Shown: in pieces, positions 1 through 12,596 of the stretch
Position numbering within the stretch: the first letter of the stretch is position 1
How the letters are laid out: each line of letters begins with the position of its first letter
Source of the DNA: Nemertoderma westbladi
Lineage: Eukaryota > Xenacoelomorpha > Nemertodermatida > Nemertodermatidae
Reading direction: 5' to 3'
Assembly: GCA_032718475.1 (NCBI GenBank)
Contig: JAUCBJ010006247.1
Coordinates: 1-64,000, forward strand
Length of the DNA stretch: 64,000 nucleotides
The notes under the pieces: generated by a model
Databases searched by the model: none
What the model was told of the DNA's origin: nothing
What the model saw: only the letters and a program-made list of their open reading frames with translations
Made by a program: the position numbers and the translations under genes

Positions 1-2503
1 TATTCAGTGGCCCCTTTCCTTAGCTGAGATGGTGTTGGTGTATTCAGTGGCCCCTTTCCTTAGCTGAGATGGTGTTGGTGTATTCATAGTGGCCCCTTTC
101 CTTAGCTGAGATGGTGTTGGTGTATTCAGTGGCCCCTTTCCTTAGCTGAGATGGTGTTGGTGTATTCAGTGGCCCCTTTCCTTATCTGAGATGGTGTTGG
201 TGTATTCAGTGGCCCCTTTCCATAGCTGAGATGGTGTTGGTGTATTCAGTGGCCCCTTTCCTTAGCTGATATGGTGTTGGTGTATTCAGTGGCCCCTTTC
301 CTTAGCTGAGATGGTGTTGGTGTATTCAGTGGCCCCTTTCCTTAGCTGAGATGGTGTTGGTGTATTCATAGTGGCCCCTTTCCTTAGCTGAGATGGTGTT
401 GGTGTATTCAGTGGCCCCTTTCCTTAGCTGAGATGGTGTTGGTGTATTCAGTGGCCCCTTTCCTTATCTGAGATGGTGTTGGTGTATTCAGTGGCCCCTT
501 TCCTTAGCTGAGATGGTGTTGGTGTATTCAGTGGCCCCTTTCCTTAGCTGAGATGGTGTTGGTGTATTCAGTGGCCCCTTTCCTTAGCTGAGATGGTGTT
601 GGTGTATTCAGTGGCCCCTTTCCTTAGCTGAGATGGTGTTGGTGTATTCATAGTGGCCCCTTTCCTTAGCTGAGATGGTGTTGGTGTATTCATAGTGGCC
701 CCTTTCCTTATCTGAGATGGTGTTGGTGTATTCAGTGGCCCCTTTCCTCAGCTGAGATGGTGTTGGTGTATTCATAGTGGCCCCTTTCCTTATCTGAGAT
801 GGTGTTGGTGTATTCAGTGGCCCCTTTCCTTATCTGAGATGGTGTTGGTGTATTCAGTGGCCCCTTTCCTCAGCTGAGATGGTGTTGGTGTATTCATAGT
901 GGCCCCTTTCCTTAGCTGAGATGGTGTTGGTGTATTCATAGTGGCCCCTTTCCTTATCTGAGATGGTGTTGGTGTATTCAGTGGCCCCTTTCCTTATCTG
1001 AGATGGTGTTGGTGTATTCAGTGGCCCCTTTCCTCAGCTGAGATGGTGTTGGTGTATTCATAGTGGCCCCTTTCCTTATCTGAGATGGTGTTGGTGTATT
1101 CAGTGGCCCCTTTCCTTATGAGATGGTGTTGGTGTATTCAGTGGCCCCTTTCCTCAGCTGAGATGGTGTTGGTGTATTCATAGTGGCCCCTTTCCTTAGC
1201 TGAGATGGTGTTGGTGTATTCAGTGGCCCCTTTCCTTAGCTGAGATGGTGTTGGTGTATTCAGTGGCCCCTTTCCTTAGCTGAGATGGTGTTGGTGTATT
1301 CAGTGGCCCCTTTCCTTAGCTGAGATGGTGTTGGTGTATTCAGTGGCCCCTTTCCTTATCTGAGATGGTGTTGGTGTATTCAGTGGCCCCTTTCCTTATC
1401 TGAGATGGTGTTGGTGTATTCAGTGGCCCCTTTCCTTAGCTGAGATGGTGTTGGTGTATTCAGTGGCCCCTTTCCTTAGCTGAGATGGTGTTGGTGTATT
1501 CAGTGGCCCCTTTCCTTAGCTGAGATGGTGTTGGTGTATTCAGTGGCCCCTTTCCATAGCTGAGATGGTGTTGGTGTATTCAGTGGCTTACATACTGTAC
1601 GTACAGGTGCTGCGAAGCAACACCTTGGCCCTACGACGCTTATTCATTTTGATTATCAGTCTACTCTTAATGTAGACTGCCTCATGTGTTATTTATCATA
1701 ACTATGAGTTTTAATGAATAAAAGAGATAAACTTAACTTAAACTTAACTTATCTGAGATGGTGTATTCAGTGGCCCCTTTCCTCAGCTGAGATGGTGTTG
1801 GTGTATTCAGTGGCCCCTTTCCTCAGCTGAGATGGTGTTGGTGTATTCATAGTAGCCCCTTTCCTTAGCTGAGATGGTGTTGGTGTATTCAGTGGCCCCT
1901 TTCCTTAGCTGAGATGGTGTTGATGTATTCAGTGGCCCCTTTCCTTATCTGAGATGGTGTTGGTGTATTCAGTGGCCCCTTTCCTTAGCTGAGATGGTGT
2001 TGGTGTATTCATAGTGGCCCCTTTCCTTAGCTGAGATGGTGTTGGTGTATTCATAGTGGCCCCTTCCCTTAGCTGAGATGGTGTTGGTGTATTCATAGTG
2101 GCCCCTTTCCTTAGCTGAGATGGTGTTGGTGTATTCATAGTGGCCCCTTTCCTTAGCTGAGATGGTGTTGGTGTATTCAGTGGCCCCTTTCCTTATCTGA
2201 GATGGTGTTGGTGTATTCAGTGGCCCCTTTCCTTAGCTGAGGTGGTGTTGGTGTATTCAGTGGCCCCTTTCCTTAGCTGATATGGTGTTGGTGTATTCAT
2301 AGTGGCACCTTTCCTTAGCTGAGATGGTGTTGGTGTATTCAGTGGCCCCTTTCCTTATCTGAGATGGTGTTGGTGTATTCAGTGGCCCCTTTCCTTAGCT
2401 GAGATGGTGTTGGTGTATTCATACTGGCCCCTTTCCTTAGCTGAGATGGTGTTGGTGTATTCATAGTGGCCCCTTTCCTTAGCTGAGATGGTGTTGGTGT
2501 ATT
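1..2503. repeat. Left copy of a duplicated array block (offset 4757 bp)
   Basis: Bases 1 to about 2503 match 4758 to about 7260 at a constant offset of 4757. The shared landmarks are the non-repeat insert (1587 and 6344), a rare TTGATG unit, a CATACTGG unit (2420 and 7177) and the same order of 40- and 42-bp units. The copies diverge after about 2503/7260. The left limit lies outside the window. Either a recent segmental duplication inside the array or an assembly artefact would produce this. Confidence 0.88.
1587..1757 (+). mobile_element. Small retroposon-like insertion in array 1
   Basis: About 170 bp of unique sequence interrupts the array. It starts CTTACATACTGTACG, contains AATAAA in GAATAAAAGAGATAAAC, and ends in a short AACTTAACTTAA run before the array resumes. 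A polyadenylation-like signal followed by a simple tail is the usual shape of a 3' fragment of a non-LTR element, but no coding sequence is left to classify it. The same insert recurs at 6344. Confidence 0.5.
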
Positions 2504-4757
2504 CATAGTGGCCCCTTTCCTTAGCTGAGATGGTGTTGGTGTATTCATAGTGGCCCCTTTCCGTAGCTGATATGGTGTTGGTGTATTCAGTGGCCCCTTT
2601 CCTTAGCTGAGATGGTGTTGGTGTATTCAGTGGCCCCTTTCCTTAGCTGAGATGGTGTTGGTGTATTCATAGTGGCCCCTTTCCTTAGCTGAGATGGTGT
2701 TGGTGTATTCATAGTGGCCCCTTTCCTTAGCTGAGATGGTGTTGGTGTATTCAGTGGCCCCTTTCCTTAGCTGAGATGGTGTTGGTGTATTCAGTGGCCC
2801 CTTTCCTCAGCTGAGATGGTGTTGGTGTATTCATAGTGGCCCCTTTCCTTAGCTGAGATGGTGTTGGTGTATTCATAGTGGCCCCTTTCCTTAGCTGAGA
2901 TGGTGTTGGTGTATTCATAGTGGCCCCTTTCCTTAGCTGAGATGGTGTTGGTGTATTCATAGTGGCCCCTTTCCTTAGCTGAGATGGTGTTGGTGTATTC
3001 ATAGTGGCCCCTTTCCTTAGCTGAGATGGTGTTGGTGTATTCAGTGGCCCCTTTCCTCAGCTGAGATGGTGTTGGTGTATTCATAGTGGCCCCTTTCCTT
3101 AGCTGAGATGGTGTTGGTGTATTCATAGTGGCCCCTTTCCTTAGCTGAGATGGTGTTGGTGTATTCATAGTGGCCCCTTTCCTTAGCTGAGATGGTGTTG
3201 GTGTATTCAGTGGCCCCTTTCCTCAGCTGAGATGGTGTTGGTGTATTCATAGTGGCCCCTTTCCTTAGCTGAGATGGTGTTGGTGTATTCATAGTGGCCC
3301 CTTTCCTTAGCTGAGATGGTGTTGGTGTATTCAGTGGCCCCTTTCCTCAGCTGAGATGGTGTTGGTGTATTCATAGTGGCCCCTTTCCTTAGCTGAGATG
3401 GTGTTGGTGTATTCAGTGGCCCCTTTCCTTATCTGATATGGTGTTGGTGTATTCAGTAGCCCCTTTCCTTAGCTGAGATGGTGTTGGTGTATTCATAGTG
3501 GCCCCTTTCCTTAGCTGAGATGGTGTTGGTGTATTCATAGTGGCCCCTTTCCTTAGCTGAGATGGTGTTGGTGTATTCATAGTGGCCCCTTTCCTTAGCT
3601 GAGATGGTGTTGGTGTATTCATAGTGGCCCCTTTCCTTAGCTGAGATGGTGTTGGTGTATTCATAGTGGCCCCTTTCCTTAGCTGAGATGGTGTTGGTGT
3701 ATTCATAGTGGCCCCTTTCCTTAGCTGAGATGGTGTTGGTGTATTCATAGTGGCCCATTTCCTTAGCTGAGATGGTGTTGGTGTATTCAGTGGCCCCTTT
3801 CCTTAGCTGAGATGGTGTTGGTGTATTCATAGTGGCCCCTTTCCTTAGCTGAGATGGTGTTGGTGTATTCATAGTGGCCCCTTTCCTTAGCTGAGATGGT
3901 GTTGGTGTATTCATAGTGGCCCCTTTCCTTAGCTGAGATGGTGTTGGTGTATTCAGTGGCCCCTTTCCTTAGCTGAGATGGTGTTGGTGTATTCAGTGGC
4001 CCCTTTCCTTAGCTGAGATGGTGTTGGTGTATTCATAGTGGCCCCTTTCCTTAGCTGAGATGGTGTTGGTGTATTCATAGTGGCCCCTTTCCTTAGCTGA
4101 GATGGTGTTGGTGTATTCATAGTGGCCCCTTTCCTTAGCTGAGATGGTGTTGGTGTATTCAGTGGCCCCTTTCCTTATCTGAGATGGTGTTGGTGTATTC
4201 AGTGGCCCCTTTCCTTAGCTGAGATGGTGTTGGTGTATTCAGTGGCCCCTTTCCTTATCTGAGATGGTGTTGGTGTATTCAGTGGCCCCTTTCCTTAGCT
4301 GAGATGGTGTTGGTGTATTCAGTGGCCCCTTTCCTTAGCTGAGATGGTGTTGGTGTATTCAGTGGCCCCTTTCCTTATCTGAGATGGTGTTGGTGTATTC
4401 AGTGGCCCCTTTCCTTAGCTGAGATGGTGTTGGTGTATTCAGTGGCCCCTTTCCTTAGCTGAGATGGTGTTGGTGTATTCAGTGGCCCCTTTCCTTAGCT
4501 GAGATGGTGTTGGTGTATTCAGTGGCCCCTTTCCTTAGCTGAGATGGTGTTGGTGTATTCATAGTGGCCCCTTTCCTTAGCTGAGATGGTGTTGGTGTAT
4601 TCAGTGGCCCCTTTCCTTAGCTGAGATGGTGTTGGTGTATTCAGTGGCCCCTTTCCTTATCTGAGATGGTGTTGGTGTATTCAGTGGCCCCTTTCCTTAG
4701 CTGAGATGGTGTTGGTGTATTCAGTGGCCCCTTTCCTTATCTGAGATGGTGTTGGTG

Positions 4758-7260
4758 TATTCAGTGGCCCCTTTCCTTAGCTGAGATGGTGTTGGTGTAT
4801 TCAGTGGCCCCTTTCCTTAGCTGAGATGGTGTTGGTGTATTCATAGTGGCCCCTTTCCTTAGCTGAGATGGTGTTGGTGTATTCAGTGGCCCCTTTCCTT
4901 AGCTGAGATGGTGTTGGTGTATTCAGTGGCCCCTTTCCTTATCTGAGATGGTGTTGGTGTATTCAGTGGCCCCTTTCCATAGCTGAGATGGTGTTGGTGT
5001 ATTCAGTGGCCCCTTTCCTTAGCTGATATGGTGTTGGTGTATTCAGTGGCCCCTTTCCTTAGCTGAGATGGTGTTGGTGTATTCAGTGGCCCCTTTCCTT
5101 AGCTGAGATGGTGTTGGTGTATTCATAGTGGCCCCTTTCCTTAGCTGAGATGGTGTTGGTGTATTCAGTGGCCCCTTTCCTTAGCTGAGATGGTGTTGGT
5201 GTATTCAGTGGCCCCTTTCCTTATCTGAGATGGTGTTGGTGTATTCAGTGGCCCCTTTCCTTAGCTGAGATGGTGTTGGTGTATTCAGTGGCCCCTTTCC
5301 TTAGCTGAGATGGTGTTGGTGTATTCAGTGGCCCCTTTCCTTAGCTGAGATGGTGTTGGTGTATTCAGTGGCCCCTTTCCTTAGCTGAGATGGTGTTGGT
5401 GTATTCATAGTGGCCCCTTTCCTTAGCTGAGATGGTGTTGGTGTATTCATAGTGGCCCCTTTCCTTATCTGAGATGGTGTTGGTGTATTCAGTGGCCCCT
5501 TTCCTCAGCTGAGATGGTGTTGGTGTATTCATAGTGGCCCCTTTCCTTATCTGAGATGGTGTTGGTGTATTCAGTGGCCCCTTTCCTTATCTGAGATGGT
5601 GTTGGTGTATTCAGTGGCCCCTTTCCTCAGCTGAGATGGTGTTGGTGTATTCATAGTGGCCCCTTTCCTTAGCTGAGATGGTGTTGGTGTATTCATAGTG
5701 GCCCCTTTCCTTATCTGAGATGGTGTTGGTGTATTCAGTGGCCCCTTTCCTTATCTGAGATGGTGTTGGTGTATTCAGTGGCCCCTTTCCTCAGCTGAGA
5801 TGGTGTTGGTGTATTCATAGTGGCCCCTTTCCTTATCTGAGATGGTGTTGGTGTATTCAGTGGCCCCTTTCCTTATGAGATGGTGTTGGTGTATTCAGTG
5901 GCCCCTTTCCTCAGCTGAGATGGTGTTGGTGTATTCATAGTGGCCCCTTTCCTTAGCTGAGATGGTGTTGGTGTATTCAGTGGCCCCTTTCCTTAGCTGA
6001 GATGGTGTTGGTGTATTCAGTGGCCCCTTTCCTTAGCTGAGATGGTGTTGGTGTATTCAGTGGCCCCTTTCCTTAGCTGAGATGGTGTTGGTGTATTCAG
6101 TGGCCCCTTTCCTTATCTGAGATGGTGTTGGTGTATTCAGTGGCCCCTTTCCTTATCTGAGATGGTGTTGGTGTATTCAGTGGCCCCTTTCCTTAGCTGA
6201 GATGGTGTTGGTGTATTCAGTGGCCCCTTTCCTTAGCTGAGATGGTGTTGGTGTATTCAGTGGCCCCTTTCCTTAGCTGAGATGGTGTTGGTGTATTCAG
6301 TGGCCCCTTTCCATAGCTGAGATGGTGTTGGTGTATTCAGTGGCTTACATACTGTACGTACAGGTGCTGCGAAGCAACACCTTGGCCCTACGACGCTTAT
6401 TCATTTTGATTATCAGTCTACTCTTAATGTAGACTGCCTCATGTGTTATTTATCATAACTATGAGTTTTAATGAATAAAAGAGATAAACTTAACTTAAAC
6501 TTAACTTATCTGAGATGGTGTATTCAGTGGCCCCTTTCCTCAGCTGAGATGGTGTTGGTGTATTCAGTGGCCCCTTTCCTCAGCTGAGATGGTGTTGGTG
6601 TATTCATAGTAGCCCCTTTCCTTAGCTGAGATGGTGTTGGTGTATTCAGTGGCCCCTTTCCTTAGCTGAGATGGTGTTGATGTATTCAGTGGCCCCTTTC
6701 CTTATCTGAGATGGTGTTGGTGTATTCAGTGGCCCCTTTCCTTAGCTGAGATGGTGTTGGTGTATTCATAGTGGCCCCTTTCCTTAGCTGAGATGGTGTT
6801 GGTGTATTCATAGTGGCCCCTTCCCTTAGCTGAGATGGTGTTGGTGTATTCATAGTGGCCCCTTTCCTTAGCTGAGATGGTGTTGGTGTATTCATAGTGG
6901 CCCCTTTCCTTAGCTGAGATGGTGTTGGTGTATTCAGTGGCCCCTTTCCTTATCTGAGATGGTGTTGGTGTATTCAGTGGCCCCTTTCCTTAGCTGAGGT
7001 GGTGTTGGTGTATTCAGTGGCCCCTTTCCTTAGCTGATATGGTGTTGGTGTATTCATAGTGGCACCTTTCCTTAGCTGAGATGGTGTTGGTGTATTCAGT
7101 GGCCCCTTTCCTTATCTGAGATGGTGTTGGTGTATTCAGTGGCCCCTTTCCTTAGCTGAGATGGTGTTGGTGTATTCATACTGGCCCCTTTCCTTAGCTG
7201 AGATGGTGTTGGTGTATTCATAGTGGCCCCTTTCCTTAGCTGAGATGGTGTTGGTGTATT
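4758..7260. repeat. Right copy of the duplicated array block
   Basis: Counterpart of bases 1-2503. Unit order, rare variants and the insert at 6344 all correspond. After about 7260 the unit order differs from that after 2503. Confidence 0.85.
6344..6514 (+). mobile_element. Second copy of the array-1 insertion
   Basis: It appears identical to the insert at 1587-1757, including flanking units. It was therefore copied with the array by the 4757-bp-offset duplication and is not an independent insertion. Confidence 0.6.
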
Positions 7261-7503
7261 CAGTGGCCCCTTTCCTTATCTGAGATGGTGTTGGTGTATT
7301 CAGTGGCCCCTTTCCTTAGCTGAGATGGTGTTGGTGTATTCAGTGGCCCCTTTCCTTAGCTGAGATGGTGTTGGTGTATTCAGTGGCCCCTTTCCTTAGC
7401 TGAGATGGTGTTGGTGTATTCATAGTGGCCCCTTTCCTTAGCTGATATGGTGTTGGTGTATTCATAGTGGCACCTTTCCTTAGCTGAGATGGTGTTGGTG
7501 TAT

Positions 7504-7864
7504 TAATAATAATAATAATAATATATATTTATTTATATAGCGCCAAATTTACATAATATACGTACTCTAAGGCGCTGACAACACATAGTACACAGTAATT
7601 AATAGTTCGTGACTGCAATAGCAATAGTTATGAAATAAAAAAATCAACTAAAATAATGTAGTAATTAAAAACCAACAATAAAAACATCATAAAATATAGT
7701 AAAAACAAACAATAAAAACGATCATCGTAAATATTGTAGCATATAGTAAAAAACAAACAATAAAAAAAAACGATCAACGCAAGCATTCCAGTGCGGGTTA
7801 AATTAAAATGTAATTAATGGCAGAATAGAATATAATGGCAGTGATAATGAATTAAAATTAATAG
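7504..7864 (-). mobile_element. SINE/LINE-tail-like retroposon inserted in array 1
   Basis: A 361-bp A/T-rich insertion. Read on the minus strand it ends with a GGCGCTATATAAATA motif followed by a (TTA)n tail at 7504-7523. A short inverted GCGCC...GGCGCT pair lies at about 7540-7575. This terminal arrangement is typical of retroposons with a simple-repeat 3' tail. No open frame or tRNA-like promoter was recognised, so the class is inferred. Array units resume on both sides (TATT at each border). Confidence 0.55.
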
Positions 7865-10800
7865 TATTCAGTGGCCCCTTTCCTTATCTGAGATGGTGTT
7901 GGTGTATTCAGAGGCCCCTTTCCTTGGCTGAGATGGTGTTGGGTTGGTGTATTCATAGTGGCCCCTTTCCTTAGCTGAGATGGTGTTGGTGTATTCAGTG
8001 GCCCCTTTCCTTAGCTGAGATGGTGTTGGTGTATTCATAGTGGCCTCTTTCCTTAGCTGAGATGGTGTTGGTGTATTCATAGTGGCACCTTTCCTTAGCT
8101 GAGATGGTGTTGGTGTATTCAGTGGCCCCTTTCCTTAGCTGATATGGTGTTGGTGTATTCAGTGGCCCCTTTCCTTAGCTGAGATGGTGTTGGTGTATTC
8201 AGTGGCCCCTTTCCTTAGCTGAGATGGTGTTGGTGTATTCAGTGGCCCCTTTCCTTAGCTGATATGGTGTTGGTGTATTCAGTGGCCCCTTTCCTTAGCT
8301 GAGATGGTGTTGGTGTATTCAGTGGCCCCTTTCCTTAGCTGAGATGGTGTTGGTGTATTCATAGTGGCCCCTTTCCTTAGCTGAGATGGTGTTGGTGTAT
8401 TCATACTTCATAGTGGCACCTTTCCTTAGCTGAGATGGTGTTGGTGTATTCATAGTGGCCCCTTTCCTTAGCTGAGATGGTGTTGGTGTATTCAGTGGCC
8501 CCTTTCCTTAGCTGAGATGGTGTTGGTGTATTCAGTGGCCCCTTTCCTCAGCTGAGATGGTGTTGGTGTATTCAGTGGCCCCTTTCCTTAGCTGAGATGG
8601 TGTTTGTGTATTCATAGTGGCCCCTTTCCTTAGCTGAGATGGTGTTGGTGTATTCAGTGGCCCCTTTCCTTAGGCCTAGCTGAGATGGTGTTGGTGTATT
8701 CATAGTGGCCCCTTTCCTTAGCTGAGATGGTGTTGGTGTATTCATAGTGGCACCTTTCCTTAGCTGAGATGGTGTTGGTGTATTCATAGTGGCCCCTTTC
8801 CTTAGCTGAGATGATGTTGGTGTAATCATAGTGGCCCCTTTCCTTAGCTGAGATGGTGTTGGTGTATTCAGTAGCCCCTTTCCTTAGCTGAGATGGTGTT
8901 GGTGTATTCATAGTGGCACCTTTCCTTATCTGAGATGGTGTTGGTGTATTCAGTGGCCCCTTTCCTTAGCTGAGATGGTGTTGGTGTATTCAGTGGCCCC
9001 TTTCCTCAGCTGAGATGGTGTTGGTGTATTCAGTGGCCCCTTTCCTTAGCTGAGATGGTGTTGGTGTATTCAGTGGCCCCTTTCCTTAGCTGAGATGGTG
9101 TTGGTGTATTCAGTGGCCCCTTTCCTTAGCTGAGATGGTGTTGGTGTATTCAGTGGCCCCTTTCCTTAGCTGAGATGGTGTTGGTGTATTCAGTGGCCCC
9201 TTTCCTTAGCTGAGATGGTGTTGGTGTATTCATAGTGGCCCCTTTCCTTAGCTGAGATGGTGTTGGTGTATTCAGTGGCCCCTTTCCTTAGCTGAGATGG
9301 TGTATTCAGTGGCCCCTTTCCTTAGCTGAGATGGTGTTGGTGTATTCAGTGGCCCCTTTCCTTAGCTGAAATGGTGTTGGTGTATTCATAGTGGCACCTT
9401 TCCTTAGATGAGATGGTGTTGGTGTATTCAGTGGCCCCTTTCCTTAGCTGAGATGGTGTTGGTGTATTCAGTGGCCCCTTTCCTTAGCTGAGATGGTGTT
9501 GGTGTATTCAGTGGCCCCTTTCCTTAGCTGAAATGGTGTTGGTGTATTCTAAGTGGCACCTTTCCTTAGCTGAGATGGTGTTGGTGTATTCAGTGGCCCC
9601 TTTCCTTAGCTGAGATGGTGTTGGTGTATTCAGTGGCCCCTTTCCTTAGCTGAGATGGTGTTGGTGTATTCAGTGGCCCCTTTCCTTAGCTGAGATGGTG
9701 TTGGTGTATTCATAGTGGCCCCTTTCCTTAGCTGAGATGGTGTTGGTGTATTCAGTGGCCCCTTTCCTTATCTGAGATGGTGTTGGTGTATTCAGTGGCC
9801 CCTTTCCTTAGCTGAGATGGTGTTGGTGTATTCAGTGGCCCCTTTCCTTATCTGAGATGGTGTTGGTGTATTCAGTGGCCCCTTTCCTTATCTGAGATGG
9901 TGTTGGTGTATTCATAGTGGCCCCTTTCCTTAGCTGAGATGGTGTTGGTGTATTCAGTGGCCCCTTTCCTTAGCTGAGATGGTGTTGGTGTATTCAGTGG
10001 CCCCTTTCCTTATCTGAGATGGTGTTGGTGTATTCAGTGGCCCCTTTCCTTAGCTGAGATGGTGTTGGTGTATTCAGTGGCCCCTTTCCTTAGCTGAGAT
10101 GGTGTTGGTGTATTCAGTGGCCCCTTTCCTTATCTGAGATGGTGTTGGTGTATTCATAGTGGCCCCTTTCCTTAGCTGAGATGGTGTTGGTGTATTCATA
10201 GTGGCCCCTTTCCTTAGCTGAGATGGTGTTGGTGTATTCAGTGGCCCCTTTCCTTAGCTGAGATGGTGTTGGTGTATTCAGTGGCCCCTTTCCTTATCTG
10301 AGATGGTGTTGGTGTATTCAGTGGCCCCTTTCCTTAGCTGAGATGGTGTTGGTGTATTCAGTGGCCCCTTTCCTTATCTGAGATGGTGTTGGTGTATTCA
10401 GTGGCCCCTTTCCTTAGCTGAGATGGTGTTGGTGTATTCAGTGGCCCCTTTCCTCAGCTGAGATGGTGTTGGTGTATTCAGTGGCCCCTTTCCTTAGCTG
10501 AGATGGTGTTGGTGTATTCAGTGGCCCCTTTCCTTAGCTGAGATGGTGTTGGTGTATTCAGTGGCCCCTTTCCTTATCTGAGATGGTGTTGGTGTATTCA
10601 GTGGCCCCTTTCCTTAGCTGAGATGGTGTTAGTGTATTCAGTGGCCCCTTTCCTTAGCTGAGATGGTGTTGGTGTATTCATAGTGGCCCCTTTCCTTATC
10701 TGAGATGGTGTTGGTGTATTCAGTGGCCCCTTTCCTTAGCTGAGATGGTGTTGGTGTATTCAGTGGCCCCTTTCCTTAGCTGAGATGGTGTTGGTGTATT

Positions 10801-11509
10801 CATAGTGGCCCCTTTCCTGAGCTGAGATGGTGTTGGTGTATTCAGTGGCCCCTTTCCTTATCTGAGATGGTGTTGGTGTATTCAGTGGCCCCTTTCCTTA
10901 GCTGAGATGGTGTTGGTGTATTCAGTGGCCCCTTTCCTTAGCTGAGATGGTGTTGGTGTATTCATAGTGGCCCCTTTCCTTATCTGAGATGGTGTTGGTG
11001 TATTCAGTGGCCCCTTTCCTTAGCTGAGATGGTGTTGGTGTATTCAGTGGCCCCTTTCCTTAGCTGAGATGGTGTTGGTGTATTCATAGTGGCCCCTTTC
11101 CTTAGCTGAGATGATGTTGGTGTATTCAGTGGCCCCTTTCCTTATCTGAGATGGTGTTGGTGTATTCAGTGGCCCCTTTCCTTATCTGAGATGGTGTTGG
11201 TGTATTCATAGTGGCCCCTTTCCTTATCTGAGATGGAGTTGGTGTATTCAGTGGCCCCTTTCCTTAGCTGAGATGGTGTTGGTGTATTCATAGTGGCCCC
11301 TTTCCTTATCTGAGATGGTGTTGGTGTATTCAGTGGCCCCTTTCCTTAGCTGAGATGGTGTTGGTGTATTCAGTGGCCCCTTTCCTTAGCTGAGATGGTG
11401 TTGGTGTATTCATAGTGGCCCCTTTCCTTAGCTGAGATGATGTTGGTGTATTCAGTGGCCCCTTTCCTTATCTGAGATGGTGTTGGTGTATTCATAGTGG
11501 CACCTTTCC
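7865..11509. repeat. Minisatellite array 1b, 40/42-bp units
   Basis: Continuation of array 1 beyond the retroposon. It has the same 40- and 42-bp units, with more variants near 7900-8900, for example a GGGTTGG expansion at 7938 and a TTAGGCC insertion at 8670. About 90 units. It ends abruptly at CACCTTTCCTTG, where unique sequence begins. Confidence 0.96.
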
Positions 11510-12596
11510 TTGTGTTGGCCATCGTAAGGTGATTTGACTCAAATAATAACTGCCCTATAAAGTGTCCTGAAATTTTGCATGTATAGCCTCTACAGCTCAG
11601 CTCACCAACGCGCATATTTTGGACTGGGTCTCATATCTGGGAACAATATGGTTTCTATGTTTATATTATAACTCTATTTGTAACAAAATTATAATAGATA
11701 TAAACTTGGGGTTTCTCAACTCAACTATATGGCCAAAGGCAGGCGAGCCGAATGGGGTTAATTAGAAAATCCAGTTACCATGCCAACCAGGCTAAACAGA
11801 TGTTCAACTTGATATAAGTTTGCGCACAAGGTAAAGGTGTTCTGACTTGGGACTAAACCCGACTCCACTATATCACTTATTCTGCATCAAATTTAAGTTG
11901 TTCCATTTTCACACAAACTACGCAATAATATTTACTGAAATCTGAAACTGGTAATCTGAACTGAATCACAATTTGGGTGTCGTTTTTGAAGCTTAAACAA
12001 ACAGTTTCAATGGAAATAGGAGTTGGATAAAGGCAAATAGCTACCCCCGAAGCGACAAACTAAAGCGTCAAAGTCTGTTTCATTTTCTTTCGTGGTTGAA
12101 TTTCCTTTAGAAAATGCCTTTCTAGTGTAATAAATGTGTTTTAAATTTTACGACAGAAAACTTTGTAGTCAGTTGCAGTTCAGAGTTCGGTGGTAAACTG
12201 TTAAACTTTGTCTGTGAGGCAAATGATAGCGAAGAATACTAGAATAGAAACACAGAGGTTGGTACTGATCTGTTATCGAATTCGGTCATTCGATAATTAA
12301 CACATCAGTTGACCAACCTCTTGCCTTTGATATGTTCCCACCGGTAACCCGGGCACGCAAGTTCATCTATGGATCATCTATGGTACACTATGGATTCACA
12401 TATATACATACATACGATATGTGAACATACCTTTACTAAGAAAACGGCGATTTTAAATTAAATTGATTAAATTACATTGATTTTTTAAAGTATAATGGTA
12501 ACAAGTGCAAGGGTTTTAATATAAAACTTTATAATTGTATAATATAACATAATAATGTACAAAATATAATAATAATAAATAATAATAACTACCAAC
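11510..12596 (-). other. Putative PABPC intron, unique A/T-rich sequence
   Basis: This stretch follows the splice donor of the PABPC exon on the minus strand. I searched for the rest of RRM4, the proline-rich linker and the MLLE domain and found none here. An (AAT)n-rich patch lies at 12545-12590 next to the donor. No other gene or element is recognised. Confidence 0.55.

Larger units (their letters stand above)
1..7503. repeat. Minisatellite array 1a, 40/42-bp units
   Basis: Tandem array read directly from the sequence. The 40-bp unit begins TATTCAGTGGCCCC and ends GAGATGGTGTTGGTG. A 42-bp class carries TATTCATAGTGG instead, two extra bases. Common point variants are TTAGCTGAG, TTATCTGAG and CTCAGCTGAG in mid-unit. 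About 180 units are present, and the array runs off the left edge of the window. Runs of 42-bp units are multiples of three and leave minus-strand frames open (peptide unit MNTPTPSQLRKGAT), but frame changes at each 40-bp unit and the lack of any other gene signal argue against coding. It lies on the 3' side of the PABPC exon and may be intronic to that gene. Confidence 0.97.

Noticed and set aside
1-11509. Array 1 considered as a CRISPR array
   Set aside because: Units are contiguous with no unique spacers, no cas genes are present, and the genome is eukaryotic.
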